DNA from: Actinoplanes sp. NBRC 103695
GTDB lineage: Bacteria; Actinomycetota; Actinomycetes; Mycobacteriales; Micromonosporaceae
DNA length: 64,000 bases
Assembly (NCBI RefSeq): GCF_030269485.1
Contig: NZ_BSTL01000006.1
Location: 372,001 to 436,000 of the forward strand
Reading direction: 5' to 3'
Each line of letters starts with the position of its first letter. Positions within the stretch are counted from its first letter, which is position 1. Both the position numbers and the translations under genes were made by a program. Positions 16,869 through 25,804 of this stretch are shown here, piece after piece. The notes below the pieces were generated by a model. That model ran no database searches and was not told the DNA's origin. It saw only the letters and a list, made by a program, of their open reading frames with translations.

Positions 16869-17531
16869 TCATCGGCGGACCGAAGCGCGGACCAGCGGGG
16901 CGGTCAGGCTCGCGACGGCGGCGACGGGCCGCGGGTAGGAGACCACGGCGGCTCGGGTACGCAGGATGCGAAGGATGACGTCCACCGCCCGGTCGGCCGT
17001 GATCATCATGGGCTTGACCGGCGACTTGGCCATCTTGGTGTCGACGAAGCCGAAGCGGATCGTGCTGACGGCCACCCCGTGCGGGCGCAGCGCGGCCCGC
17101 ATGCCGAGCAGGAAGCTGGTCAGGCCGGCCTTCGAGGCGGCGTAGCCGGGGGCGGCCGGGTTGGGCGTGGCGTCGGCGATGCTGGACAGGCCGATCACGT
17201 GGCCGCGCCCGGCGGCGATCATGGCCGGCAGCACCACTTCGAGTGTGCGCGCCGCCCCGACCAGGTTCACCTCGAGGGCGCGGGTCTGCGCCGCCAGGTC
17301 GGCGAGGTCGAGCAGCTCACCTGTGCCGGCCGCGTAGACGCAGAGATCGACACCGTCCGCGACGACCTCGGCCAGCCGATCCGGGTAGGCCGGGTCGGTC
17401 ACGTCGGCGACCACGTCGGTGAGTTCGCCGGGGCTGCGGGAGATGCCGGCGACGTCCCAGCCGTCCGCGCGGAGGCGCCGGGTCAGGGCCAGGCCGATGC
17501 CGTCGCTGTTGCCGATGATCACTGCTCGCAC
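16869..17531 (-). CDS. Short-chain dehydrogenase/reductase
   Basis: SDR of 220 residues. The cofactor motif is atypical, IIGNSDGIGLALTRRL, with Asn and Ser in place of the common TGASSGIG. The active-site Ser is in IGLSSIADATP and the YxxxK pair in YAASKAGLTS. Strand 4 carries YAAGTGEL instead of NNAG. A C-terminal hydrophobic tail (AAVASLTAPLVRASVRR) may touch the membrane. The substrate is unknown. Monocistronic, between yccF and a GH95 gene in the opposite orientation. Confidence 0.85.
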   Translation of the reverse strand: MRAVIIGNSDGIGLALTRRLRADGWDVAGISRSPGELTDVVADVTDPAYPDRLAEVVADGVDLCVYAAGTGELLDLADLAAQTRALEVNLVGAARTLEVVLPAMIAAGRGHVIGLSSIADATPNPAAPGYAASKAGLTSFLLGMRAALRPHGVAVSTIRFGFVDTKMAKSPVKPMMITADRAVDVILRILRTRAAVVSYPRPVAAVASLTAPLVRASVRR

Positions 17532-17584
17532 CGCAGCAATCTAACCGCCGGACCGAAAGATCGGATGTCTACGTTCGTCGATCG

Positions 17585-17614
17585 TTGACATGCCTGAAAC
17601 AGGACGCATATTTT
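17585..17614 (+). promoter_or_regulatory. Consensus-like promoter of the GH95 gene
   Basis: TTGACA (17585-17590) and TATTTT (17609-17614) are separated by 18 bases. This is an unusually good sigma-A-type -35/-10 pair for this GC-rich DNA and lies about 45 bases before the GTG start. Confidence 0.6.
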
Positions 17615-17659
17615 ACGAAGACTTCCGCGTCTACCGACACAGTGGAAAGAGGCCCCGCC

Positions 17660-19996
17660 GTGCCCTCCCCGTCACGCCGCGACTTTCTCCGGCTCACCGG
17701 CGCCGCCGGAGCCGGATTCGCCCTTGCCGGCAATATCCGGCCCTTCGCCGCGCACGCCGCACCGGTTCGCCCGTCCGGCGTGGACCTGGTGCCGGACGGC
17801 GAGGCGACCACCCTCTGGTACCGCACGCCCGCCGCCGAGGCGCGCATCATCCAGGAGGGGCTGCCGGTCGGCAACGGACGGCTGGGCGCCCTCGTCGGCG
17901 GCGATCCATCCGATGATTTCCTCTATCTCACGGACGGCTCGTTCTGGACCGGAGGCAAGAACGACACGCTCCAGGACGACGGGTTCCTGCCGTACGGCGC
18001 GACCGACTTCGGCAGCTTCGGCCTGCTCGCCAAGCTCCGGGTCGCGCTGCCGGGGCACGCGACCGGCGTGATCGGCGACTACCGCCGGCAGCTCGACCTC
18101 AGCAACGGGGTGGTGTCCGCGACCTACCGGCACGACGGCGCCCGGTACCGCCGCGAGGTCTACGCCAGCCACCCGGACGACGTGGTGATCATCAGGTTGA
18201 CCGGCGGCCCGCACACCGGCGCCGTCTCGCTCGCGGGCACGCACGGCGAGACCACCACGGCCGGGGACGGCCGCCTCGCCGTCGCCGCCGCTCTGCACAA
18301 CGGCCTGAAGTACGCCGCCGTGGTCACCGCGGTCAGCGCCACCGGCCGGGTCGCCGTGGAGGGCGGCAGGCTCACCTTCGCCGGCTGCACCGAGCTGCTC
18401 ATCGTGGTCTGCGGCGGCACCGACTACTCCCCCGACGCCGCGACGGCCTACCGCGCGCCGGGCACCGACCCGCTGGCCGTCGCCCACGCCAAAGTGACCG
18501 CGGCCGCCGCGGTGAAGGGCGGCAGGCTGCTCACCACGCATGTGGCCGACTACCAGCGTCTCTACAACCGGTTCACGATCGACCTGGGCGAGTCGTCGGC
18601 CGTGCAGCGTTCGCTCGACTCGTGGTCGCGGATAGCGGTGCGCCACACCGACGCGTCCACGCCCGACCCGGAGCTCGAGGCGGCTTACGTGCAGTACGGC
18701 CGCTACCTGACGATCACCGGCTCGCGTGACTGGCTGCCGATGAACCTGCAGGGCATCTGGGTGCACAACAACAACCCGGACTGGTACGCCGACTACCACA
18801 CCGACATCAACGTCCAGATGAACTACTGGCCCGCGGATCCGGCCGGGCTGGGCGACCTCGGGCTCCCGCTGGCCGAGTACTGCGTCTCCCAGCTGCCGAC
18901 CTGGACCGAGGTGACGCACAAGCTGTACAACGACCCCCGAAACCGGTTCCGCAACAGCAGCGGGAAGATCGCCGGCTGGGCGGTCGCCTTCTCCACCAAC
19001 ATCCACGGCGGCAGCGGCTGGGCCTGGCATCCGTCCGGCAACGCCTGGCTGTGCAACTCGCTGTGGCGGCACTACGAGTTCAGTCAGGACCGGGCGTACC
19101 TGGAACTGATCTATCCGGTCCTGAAGGGCGCCGCCGAGTTCTGGCAGGCCCGGCTGATCGAGTCGCCGGACGGGCTGATCGACGACACCGCCTGGTCACC
19201 GGAGCACGGCCCGGACCGCAAGGGCATCACGTACGGCCAGGAGCTGGCCTGGGAGCTCTTCGAGGAGTTCACGACCGCGGCGGCGACCCTGGGCCGGGAC
19301 GCCGGGACGGCGGCCGAGCTCAAGGAGATGCAGGGCCGGCTCTACCTGCCGCGGGTGAGCCCGGAGACCGGCTGGCTCGAGGAGTGGAAGGAGCCGGGCA
19401 ACCTCGGCGAGACCACACACCGGCACCTGTCGCCGCTGGTCGGGTTCTTCCCGGGCGACCGGATCGCCCACGACACCAGCCCGGCGGAGCTGCTCGACGG
19501 CGTACACGATCTGCTTGTCGCTCGCGGCATGGACAGCTTCGGGTGGGCCTGCGCGTGGCGGTCCCTGTGCTGGGCCCGGCTGAAGGACGCGGACCGCGCG
19601 TACCAGCTCTACCTGACCGTCCTGCGGCCGTCGATCAGCAACGGGAACGGCACCTCGGCGAACTGGTTCGACATGTACAGCCAGGGCAGCTACACGATCT
19701 TCCAGATCGACGCGAACCTGGGCGGGGCGGCGGCCGTGCTGGAGATGATCCTCTACAGCCGGCCGGGCGTGATCGAGCTGCTGCCCGCGCTCCCGGACGC
19801 GTGGGCCGGACGAGGCGAGGTCAAGGGTGCCGGCGCGCGCGGCGGCTTCGTGGTCGACCTGTCGTGGCGCAAGGGCAAGGCGACCGTGGCGACCGTCCGC
19901 AGTGTCGGCGGCACGACCACCGAGCTGCGCTCCGGCGACTTCCGCAAGCAGATCACCCTGCGGCCCGGGAAGTCGGTGACGGTCCGCCTGCCCTAG
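17660..19996 (+). CDS. Tat-exported GH95 alpha-L-fucosidase-type glycoside hydrolase
   Basis: Exported glycosidase of 778 residues, family GH95 (alpha-1,2-L-fucosidases and some alpha-L-galactosidases). The N-terminus has a twin-arginine signal, PSRRDFLRLTGAAGAGFALA, implying folded export with no lipobox. The family N-terminal beta domain is seen in WYRTPAAEARIIQEGLPVGNGRLG, and the (alpha/alpha)6 catalytic domain in PMNLQGIWVHN, DINVQMNYWPA and WSPEHGPDRKG, which carries the general-acid Glu. I start at GTG 17660 because GGAAAGAGG precedes it by seven bases; the longer open frame would place 25 residues before the Tat motif. The 3' end overlaps the convergent Lrp gene by 44 bases. Confidence 0.93.
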   Translation: MPSPSRRDFLRLTGAAGAGFALAGNIRPFAAHAAPVRPSGVDLVPDGEATTLWYRTPAAEARIIQEGLPVGNGRLGALVGGDPSDDFLYLTDGSFWTGGKNDTLQDDGFLPYGATDFGSFGLLAKLRVALPGHATGVIGDYRRQLDLSNGVVSATYRHDGARYRREVYASHPDDVVIIRLTGGPHTGAVSLAGTHGETTTAGDGRLAVAAALHNGLKYAAVVTAVSATGRVAVEGGRLTFAGCTELLIVVCGGTDYSPDAATAYRAPGTDPLAVAHAKVTAAAAVKGGRLLTTHVADYQRLYNRFTIDLGESSAVQRSLDSWSRIAVRHTDASTPDPELEAAYVQYGRYLTITGSRDWLPMNLQGIWVHNNNPDWYADYHTDINVQMNYWPADPAGLGDLGLPLAEYCVSQLPTWTEVTHKLYNDPRNRFRNSSGKIAGWAVAFSTNIHGGSGWAWHPSGNAWLCNSLWRHYEFSQDRAYLELIYPVLKGAAEFWQARLIESPDGLIDDTAWSPEHGPDRKGITYGQELAWELFEEFTTAAATLGRDAGTAAELKEMQGRLYLPRVSPETGWLEEWKEPGNLGETTHRHLSPLVGFFPGDRIAHDTSPAELLDGVHDLLVARGMDSFGWACAWRSLCWARLKDADRAYQLYLTVLRPSISNGNGTSANWFDMYSQGSYTIFQIDANLGGAAAVLEMILYSRPGVIELLPALPDAWAGRGEVKGAGARGGFVVDLSWRKGKATVATVRSVGGTTTELRSGDFRKQITLRPGKSVTVRLP

Positions 19997-20441
19997 GCGG
20001 TCGGGGCTCTTCGAAGACCAGATGCGTACGGGTGTTGAGCACGCCCGGCATGCTCTGGATCTCGTCGAGCACCAGGCGGCGGAGGTCGGCGTTGTCCCGC
20101 GCCCGCACCAGCAGGATGACGTCGAACTCCCCGCCGAGCAGCCCGATGTGCGCGACCCCCTCCAGCTGCAGCAGCTGGGCGCGCACCTCCCGCCAGTCGT
20201 GCTGCCGGAGGTTCAGCGTCACGTAGGCGGAGGTGCCCAGCCCGGCGGCGGCCGGGTCGATGTCGGCGGTGAAGCCCCGGATGACCCCGGAGCGCTGCAG
20301 GCGTTCGACCCGGGCGTACGCGTTGGCGCGGGAGATGTGCAGGCGCTCGGCGAGCGTCCGCATGGACATCCGCCCGTCCGCGGTCAGCTCGTCGAGGATC
20401 CGGCGGTCGGTGTCGTCGAGATCAGCGGCCATCTGTCTCAC
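19953..20441 (-). CDS. Lrp/AsnC-family regulator, probable control of the bkd operon
   Basis: DNA-binding regulator of about 160 residues. The N-terminal HTH reads LDDTDRRILDELTADGRMSMRTLA and ISRANAYARVERLQRSG. The C-terminal RAM/ligand domain includes AYVTLNLRQHDW and GLLGGEFDVILLVRARD. Divergence from branched-chain 2-oxoacid dehydrogenase genes fits the known pattern in which a Bkd-type AsnC regulator senses branched-chain amino acids and controls bkd genes. Start is either GTG 20441 or ATG 20432 (MAADLDD). The gene overlaps the GH95 end tail to tail. Confidence 0.9.
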   Translation of the reverse strand: MRQMAADLDDTDRRILDELTADGRMSMRTLAERLHISRANAYARVERLQRSGVIRGFTADIDPAAAGLGTSAYVTLNLRQHDWREVRAQLLQLEGVAHIGLLGGEFDVILLVRARDNADLRRLVLDEIQSMPGVLNTRTHLVFEEPRPPRAGGPSPTSRAAG

Positions 20442-20562
20442 CGGCCTTTCCCAAATGCTCGTTCAGCTGGACATCCGGTTGCGCTACTGCCGGGTACAAG
20501 CGACATCTTCTCGCCTTTCTAGCAGCTCTGGAGTTCATATGGCTCCGGCGAGAGCATGAGTC

Positions 20563-21648
20563 ATGACACGTGACCCGGACCACCTGCTCCCCACGAGGGA
20601 GCCGGTGCGGCTGATCGACGCGACGGGCGAGCCGACCGGGCTCGCGGGCGTCGCCATGCCGCCGGACGACGCGCTGCTGCGGGCGTACGCCGCGCTGGTG
20701 GCCGGCCGGCGGCTCAACGACCAGGCGTACGCCCTGGTCCGCCAGGGCCGCCTCGCCGTCTACCCCTCCTCGCACGGCCAGGAGGCCTGCCAGGTGGCCG
20801 CCGCCCAGGTGCTGGACGACGGCGACTGGCTCTTCCCCACCTACCGCGACACGGTGGCCGCGGTGACCCGGGGCGTCGACCCGGTCGGGGTGCTCACCCT
20901 GCTCAAGGGTGACTGGCACTCCGGCTACGACCCGTACGAGAAGAACGTCGCCCCGCAGACCACGCCCCTGGCGACCCAGCTGCCGCACGCGGTCGGGGTG
21001 GCCCACGCGGCCACGCTGCGCGGCGAGCCGACCGTGGTGATGGCGCTCTGCGGCGACGGCGGCACCAGCGAGGGCGACTTCCACGAGGCGCTCAACTTCG
21101 CCGCCGTCTTCCAGGCGCCGGTGGTCTTCTTCATCCAGAACAACGAGTACGCGATCTCGGTGCCGCTGGCCCGGCAGAGCGCCGCCCCCTCCCTGGCGCA
21201 CAAGGGCGTCGGGTACGGCATGCCGGGCGTCCGCGTCGACGGCAACGACGTGGCGGCGCTGCTCGCCGTCCTGGGCTCGGCGGTCGCCCGGGCCCGCGCC
21301 GGCGAGGGGCCGCAGCTGGTCGAGGCGCACACCTATCGCATGCAGGCGCACACCAACGCCGACGACGCCGGCCGGTACCGCAGCGACGACGAGGTGGCCG
21401 CCTGGACGGACCGTGACCCGATCACGCGGCTGTCGGCGTACCTCAGCAATCGAGGTCTTCTCTCGTCCTCCGACCGGGAAGCCTTTGCGGAGGCGGCCGA
21501 GCGGCTCGCCGAGGTGACACGGGACGGCATCAACCGCGACGTGACACCGGACCCGGCCGACCTGTTCGCGCACGTCTACGCGAGCCCCACCCCGCAACTG
21601 CGGGAACAACAGGCGCTGCTGGCCGACGAGCTGGCCCGAGAGTCATGA
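20563..21648 (+). CDS. bkdA: Branched-chain 2-oxoacid dehydrogenase E1 component, alpha subunit
   Basis: Thiamine-diphosphate enzyme subunit of 361 residues that, with the beta subunit, decarboxylates the 2-oxoacids of Leu, Ile and Val. The ThDP-binding motif is GDGGTSEGDFHEALNFAAVF followed by QNNEYAIS (GDG...NN). SSHGQEACQVA and the phospho-loop-like RMQAHTNADDAGRYR match E1alpha subunits. It begins a three-gene operon after a 120-base divergent promoter region shared with the Lrp gene. An 88-base gap with a perfect ribosome site separates it from the beta subunit. Confidence 0.93.
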   Translation: MTRDPDHLLPTREPVRLIDATGEPTGLAGVAMPPDDALLRAYAALVAGRRLNDQAYALVRQGRLAVYPSSHGQEACQVAAAQVLDDGDWLFPTYRDTVAAVTRGVDPVGVLTLLKGDWHSGYDPYEKNVAPQTTPLATQLPHAVGVAHAATLRGEPTVVMALCGDGGTSEGDFHEALNFAAVFQAPVVFFIQNNEYAISVPLARQSAAPSLAHKGVGYGMPGVRVDGNDVAALLAVLGSAVARARAGEGPQLVEAHTYRMQAHTNADDAGRYRSDDEVAAWTDRDPITRLSAYLSNRGLLSSSDREAFAEAAERLAEVTRDGINRDVTPDPADLFAHVYASPTPQLREQQALLADELARES

Positions 21649-21736
21649 CCGCCTGCACCGAGCGGCAGCAGCCGGCGGCCTCGGACGGCCTCGCGGGCGA
21701 GGGCCAGAAGGGCATGACAAAGGAGGTACAGCCGTC

Positions 21737-22723
21737 GTGACGCACGAGAAGCTGTCGATGGCGCAGGCGCTGAACCGCGCACTGCACGATGAGATGGCGG
21801 CCGACCCCACGGTGCTGATGTTCGGCGAGGACGTCGGCCCGCTGGGTGGCGTCTTCCGGATCACCGACGGGCTCACCGCGACCTTCGGCGAGCAGCGCTG
21901 CTTCGACACGCCGCTGGCCGAGTCCGGCATCGTCGGCATGGCGGTCGGGCTGGCCATGAACGGGATGCGCCCGGTCGTCGAGATGCAGTTCGACGCCTTC
22001 GCGTACCCCGCGTTCGAGCAGGTGATCTCGCACGTGGCGAAGATGCGCAACCGGACCCGCGGGCGCGTCGCGCTGCCGATGGTCATCCGGGTGCCCTACG
22101 CGGGCGGCATCGGCGGCGTCGAGCACCACTGCGACTCGTCCGAGGCCTACTACGCGCACACCCCCGGCCTGCACGTCGTCGCACCCTCGCACCCCTCCGA
22201 TGCGTACGCCCTGCTGCGGGCCTCGATCGCCTCGCCGGACCCGGTGGTGTTCCTGGAGCCGAAGAAGCTCTACTTCGTCAAGGACGAGGTGGACACGACC
22301 GAGGAACAGCCCCCGATCGGCACGGCGGTGGTCCGGCGGGAGGGCACCGACGCCACCCTGATCGCGTACGGGCCGTCGGTGCCCGTCGCGCTCGAGGCCG
22401 CCGCGGTCGCCGCCCAGGAGGGCCGCAGCCTGCAGGTGGTGGACCTGCGCTCGATCGTGCCGTTCGACGACGAGACCGTCTGCGCGGCGGTCCGCAGCAC
22501 CGGCCGGGCGGTGGTCGTGGCCGAGGCGTCCGGCTTCGCCAGCGTCTCCTCGGAGATCGTCGCCCGGGTGACCGAGCGGTGCTTCCACTCCCTCGCCGCC
22601 CCGATCCGCCGGGTCACCGGTTTCGACATCCCGTTCCCGCCGCCGAAGCTGGAGCACTTCCAGCTGCCCGGCGTCGACCGGATCCTGGACGCCGTCGACG
22701 ACCTCCAGTGGGAGTACCCGTGA
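21737..22723 (+). CDS. bkdB: Branched-chain 2-oxoacid dehydrogenase E1 component, beta subunit
   Basis: Subunit of 328 residues that pairs with E1alpha to form the ThDP site. Hallmarks are the N-terminal SMAQALNRALHDEM, MFGEDVGPLGGVFRITDGL, RCFDTPLAESGIVG and the C-terminal FDIPFPPPKLEHFQLPGVDRI. The start is GTG 21737, preceded by AGGAGGT at 21721-21727. The stop overlaps the E2 start (GTGA), giving translational coupling. Confidence 0.94.
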   Translation: MTHEKLSMAQALNRALHDEMAADPTVLMFGEDVGPLGGVFRITDGLTATFGEQRCFDTPLAESGIVGMAVGLAMNGMRPVVEMQFDAFAYPAFEQVISHVAKMRNRTRGRVALPMVIRVPYAGGIGGVEHHCDSSEAYYAHTPGLHVVAPSHPSDAYALLRASIASPDPVVFLEPKKLYFVKDEVDTTEEQPPIGTAVVRREGTDATLIAYGPSVPVALEAAAVAAQEGRSLQVVDLRSIVPFDDETVCAAVRSTGRAVVVAEASGFASVSSEIVARVTERCFHSLAAPIRRVTGFDIPFPPPKLEHFQLPGVDRILDAVDDLQWEYP

Positions 22724-23913
22724 ACACCTTCCTGCTCCCCGACCTCGGCGAGGGCCTGACCGAGGCGGAGATCGTGCGCTGGCTGGTGGCCGAGGGCGAT
22801 GTGGTGGCCGTGGACCAGGCGGTGGTCGAGGTGGAGACGGCCAAGTCGGTGATCGAGCTGCCCAGCCCGTACGCGGGGAAGGTCTGCGCCTTGCACGGCA
22901 CCGAGGGTCAGACGCTCGACGTGGGCAAGCCCCTGTTCTCCGTCGAGGCGGTCACGTCGGCCGAGGTGTATCGGGCGGAGGAGAAGGCCGGCTCGGGCAA
23001 CGTCCTCGTCGGCTACGGCACCACGTCGACCTCCAGCGGTGGCCGGCGCAGAAAGCCCCGCACCGCACCGGCCCCCGCGGCACCCGCACCCGCCGCCCCT
23101 GCTCGCTCGACCCGCGTCATCTCTCCCCTGGTCCGCAAGCTGGCGCGCGAGGGCGGCGTCGATGTGGCCACCCTCGACCCGACCGGGCCGGACGGCCTCG
23201 TGGTCCGGGCCGACGTCATGCGGGCCCTGGCCAAGCCACCGTCGGCGGAGACCCGGATCCCGCTCACCGGCTTCCGCAAGGCGGTGTCGGCGGCGCTGAC
23301 CCGCAGCCGCTCGGAGATCCCCGAGGCGACCGTCTGGGTCGACGTGGACGCCACCGAGCTGTGGAACATCCGGGAGAGCGTCCGCCCCGGCCCGGGCATC
23401 CTCGCCTACCTGGCCCGGTTCACCGTGGAGGCGCTCAAGCGCTACCCGGTCCTCAACAGCAGCCTGGACACCGACCGCCAGGAGATCGTCCAGCACGAGC
23501 AGATCAACCTCGGCCTGGCCGCACAGACCCCGCGCGGCCTGCTGGTCCCCACGGTGGCCGGCGCCGGCTCGATGAGCGTCGCCACGCTGGACGAACGGAT
23601 CCGCCAGGTCACCGTGGACGCCCGCGAGGGCCGCCCGATCGACCAGTCCGGCACGTTCACGCTCAACAACTACGGCAGCTTCAACGTGGACGGCAGCGCC
23701 GCGATCATCAACCACCCGCAGGTGGCGATCCTCGGCTTCGGCCGCATCATCGACCGCCCCTGGGTGGTGGACGGCCAGATCGTCCCCCGCAAGATCACCC
23801 AGATGTCCTTCGTCTTCGACCACCGCGTCTGCGACGGAGGCACCGCCGCCGGCTTCATGCGAGCCGTCGCCGACGCCGTCGAGAACCCGCTGGCCGCCAT
23901 GGTGAAGTGGTAG
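22720..23913 (+). CDS. bkdC: Dihydrolipoyl acyltransferase (E2) of branched-chain 2-oxoacid dehydrogenase
   Basis: Core subunit of 397 residues that moves the acyl group from E1 to CoA through a lipoyl arm. One lipoyl domain is present with the modified Lys in VETAKSVIELPSP (about residue 42). An Ala/Pro-rich linker leads to a subunit-binding domain (ISPLVRKLAREGGVDVATL). The catalytic domain ends with the active-site motif FDHRVCDGGTAAGFM. No E3 gene is adjacent, so dihydrolipoamide dehydrogenase is probably supplied from elsewhere. The gene stops one base before the stop of the convergent SDR gene. Confidence 0.93.
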   Translation: MNTFLLPDLGEGLTEAEIVRWLVAEGDVVAVDQAVVEVETAKSVIELPSPYAGKVCALHGTEGQTLDVGKPLFSVEAVTSAEVYRAEEKAGSGNVLVGYGTTSTSSGGRRRKPRTAPAPAAPAPAAPARSTRVISPLVRKLAREGGVDVATLDPTGPDGLVVRADVMRALAKPPSAETRIPLTGFRKAVSAALTRSRSEIPEATVWVDVDATELWNIRESVRPGPGILAYLARFTVEALKRYPVLNSSLDTDRQEIVQHEQINLGLAAQTPRGLLVPTVAGAGSMSVATLDERIRQVTVDAREGRPIDQSGTFTLNNYGSFNVDGSAAIINHPQVAILGFGRIIDRPWVVDGQIVPRKITQMSFVFDHRVCDGGTAAGFMRAVADAVENPLAAMVKW

Positions 23914-24585
23914 CTAGTAGGTGGCCCGGCCGCCGCTGATGTCGTAGACCGCGCCGGTCGAGAAGGTCACCTTGTCGGAGGCCAGCCAGGCGATCAGCTC
24001 GGCCACCTCCGCCGGCCGGCCGACCCGCTTCATCGGGATCAGGCTGGTGATGTGGGCGAGGGCGGCCGGGTCGGTCGACGCGTTCATCGGCGTCTCGATC
24101 ACCGCGGGCGCGATCGCGTTGACCAGCACGCCGGTCGTGGCGAGCTCCTTGCCGAGGGACTTGGTCAGCGCGATCACGGCCGCCTTGGAGGCCGAGTACG
24201 CCGACATGTTCGGGTTGCCGTCCTTGCCGGAGATGCTGGCCATGTTGATCACGCGCCCCCAGCCCCGCGAGATCATCCCGGGCACGAAGGCCTGGCACAT
24301 GTTGAAGGTGCCGCGCACGTTGACCGCGAACGTCCTGTCCCACTCGTCCGGCGGCAGCTCCCACAGCGGCCCGGCGGGCCCGATGACGCCGGCCGAGTTG
24401 ACCAGGATGTCCGGCTCCACGGCGAGAGCGGCGTGCCGGACGGCCTCAGACGAGGTCACGTCGGCCACGAGATCGGCGTCGGGTGTCAGATCCAGGGTGA
24501 CGACCCGGATGCCGTCCGCGGCGAGCCGGGCCGCGGCCGCCGCGCCGAGGCCGCTCATCCCGCCGGTGACCAGGGCGGTCCTCAT
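23914..24585 (-). CDS. FabG-type short-chain dehydrogenase
   Basis: SDR of 223 residues, likely a 3-hydroxyacyl-CoA or similar dehydrogenase. It has the cofactor motif ALVTGGMSGLGAA, NSAG in ILVNSAGVIGP, the catalytic Ser in MASISGKDG and the YSASKAAVI Tyr/Lys pair. The C-terminal DISGGRATY closes a normal-length protein. The ATG at 24585 overlaps the acyl-CoA dehydrogenase stop by four bases, so the two genes are coupled, fitting successive steps of acyl-CoA degradation. Confidence 0.9.
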   Translation of the reverse strand: MRTALVTGGMSGLGAAAAARLAADGIRVVTLDLTPDADLVADVTSSEAVRHAALAVEPDILVNSAGVIGPAGPLWELPPDEWDRTFAVNVRGTFNMCQAFVPGMISRGWGRVINMASISGKDGNPNMSAYSASKAAVIALTKSLGKELATTGVLVNAIAPAVIETPMNASTDPAALAHITSLIPMKRVGRPAEVAELIAWLASDKVTFSTGAVYDISGGRATY

Positions 24586-25727
24586 CCCGGCAGCCCGTCG
24601 AGCCGGGCCAGCACGGACAGCATGACCTCGTCGGCGCCGGCCCCGATCGAGGTGAGCCGGGTGTCCCGGACCAGCCGGGCGGTCCAGGTGTCCTCCAGGT
24701 AGCCCATGCCGCCGTGGAACTGCAGGCACCAGTCGGCCACCTCCCGGATCAGCCGGCCCGCCTTGAGCTTGGCGACCGTCGCCTGCCGGGTGATGTCCTC
24801 GCCGGCCATCAGCGCCTCGCAGGTCTGCAGGTTGTGGCTGCGCAGCAGGTCGACCTCGGCCTGGAGCTCGGTGAGCCGGAACGCCACGTACTGACGGTCG
24901 GCGAGCCTGGTCCCGAAGACCGTGCGGTCCCGGACGAAGTCGCGGGTGCGGTCCAGCGCGTGCTGGGCGCCGCCGACGGTCGTGTACGAGGCGAACATGC
25001 GCTCCAGCACGAACTGCCGCATCTGCTGCTGGAACCCGCGCCCGATGACGCCGATGGTGTTCGCCACGGGCACGCGCACCTCGTCGAACACGAGTTCGGC
25101 GGTGTCCGAGCAGCGGTTGCCGAGTTTGTCGAAGGTGCGCGCGACGCTGAAGCCGGGGAGATCGGTGGGCACCACGATCTGCGACATGCCGCGGTGGCCG
25201 CCCTCGTCGGAGGTGCGCGCGAGCAGGCAGATCCAGTCGGCCTGGGCCCCGTTGGTGATGTAGACCTTCCGCCCGGTGATCACCCAGTCGTCGCCGTCGC
25301 GGGCCGCCCGGGTGCGCAGCCGGGACACGTCCGACCCGGTGTCCGGCTCGGTGACCGCGATCGCCGCGACCGCGGTGCCCGCGATCGCCGGCGCGAGGTA
25401 GCGCTCCTTGAGCTCCGGTGTGCCGAGCTCGTGCAGGGACGGGGTCGCCATCGCCGCCTGCACACCGATGGCCATGCCGACGCCGGTGGCGTTGATCCGG
25501 CCGTACTCCTCGGCGGCGATCATCTGGAAACTGTGGTCGGCGCCCTCACCGCCGTACTCGGGGGCGTACTCCAGCCCCAGCAGCCCCAGCTTGGCGGCCT
25601 TGGGGAACAACGAGTGCAACGGCACCCGCCCGGCGGCCTCCCAGTCGTCGACATAGGGGTTGATCTCCGCGTCGACGAACCGGCGCACGCTTTCGCGGAG
25701 TGCCTGATGGTCCTCGTTCAGCCGCAT
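24582..25727 (-). CDS. Acyl-CoA dehydrogenase
   Basis: FAD enzyme of 381 residues that introduces the alpha,beta double bond into an acyl-CoA; context suggests isovaleryl- or another branched acyl-CoA. The N-terminal helical domain has GLLGLEYAPEYGGEGAD; the FAD strand has AIAVTEPDTGSDVSRLRTRA and ITNGAQADWI; the C-terminal domain has FHGGMGYLEDTWTARLVRD with the expected catalytic Glu. I choose ATG 25727 (MRLNEDHQALRESV) since this is where family similarity begins. A TetR-type palindrome lies in the divergent promoter region behind it. Confidence 0.92.
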   Translation of the reverse strand: MRLNEDHQALRESVRRFVDAEINPYVDDWEAAGRVPLHSLFPKAAKLGLLGLEYAPEYGGEGADHSFQMIAAEEYGRINATGVGMAIGVQAAMATPSLHELGTPELKERYLAPAIAGTAVAAIAVTEPDTGSDVSRLRTRAARDGDDWVITGRKVYITNGAQADWICLLARTSDEGGHRGMSQIVVPTDLPGFSVARTFDKLGNRCSDTAELVFDEVRVPVANTIGVIGRGFQQQMRQFVLERMFASYTTVGGAQHALDRTRDFVRDRTVFGTRLADRQYVAFRLTELQAEVDLLRSHNLQTCEALMAGEDITRQATVAKLKAGRLIREVADWCLQFHGGMGYLEDTWTARLVRDTRLTSIGAGADEVMLSVLARLDGLPG

Positions 25728-25757
25728 ACCCTGACGGTAGTCATCACAGCGCCGGGG

Positions 25758-25779
25758 AAACAAGCACGCTTGCTTGTTT
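25758..25779. promoter_or_regulatory. Palindromic TetR-type operator between divergent catabolic genes
   Basis: AAACAAGC (25758-25765) and its exact complement GCTTGTTT (25772-25779) flank six bases. The palindrome lies in the 77-base gap between the acyl-CoA dehydrogenase and AtuA-family genes. Size and symmetry suit a TetR dimer; the regulator gene at 31050 is the obvious candidate. Confidence 0.7.
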
Positions 25780-25804
25780 TTCCGCGTTGTGCGACCGTCA
25801 CGGG

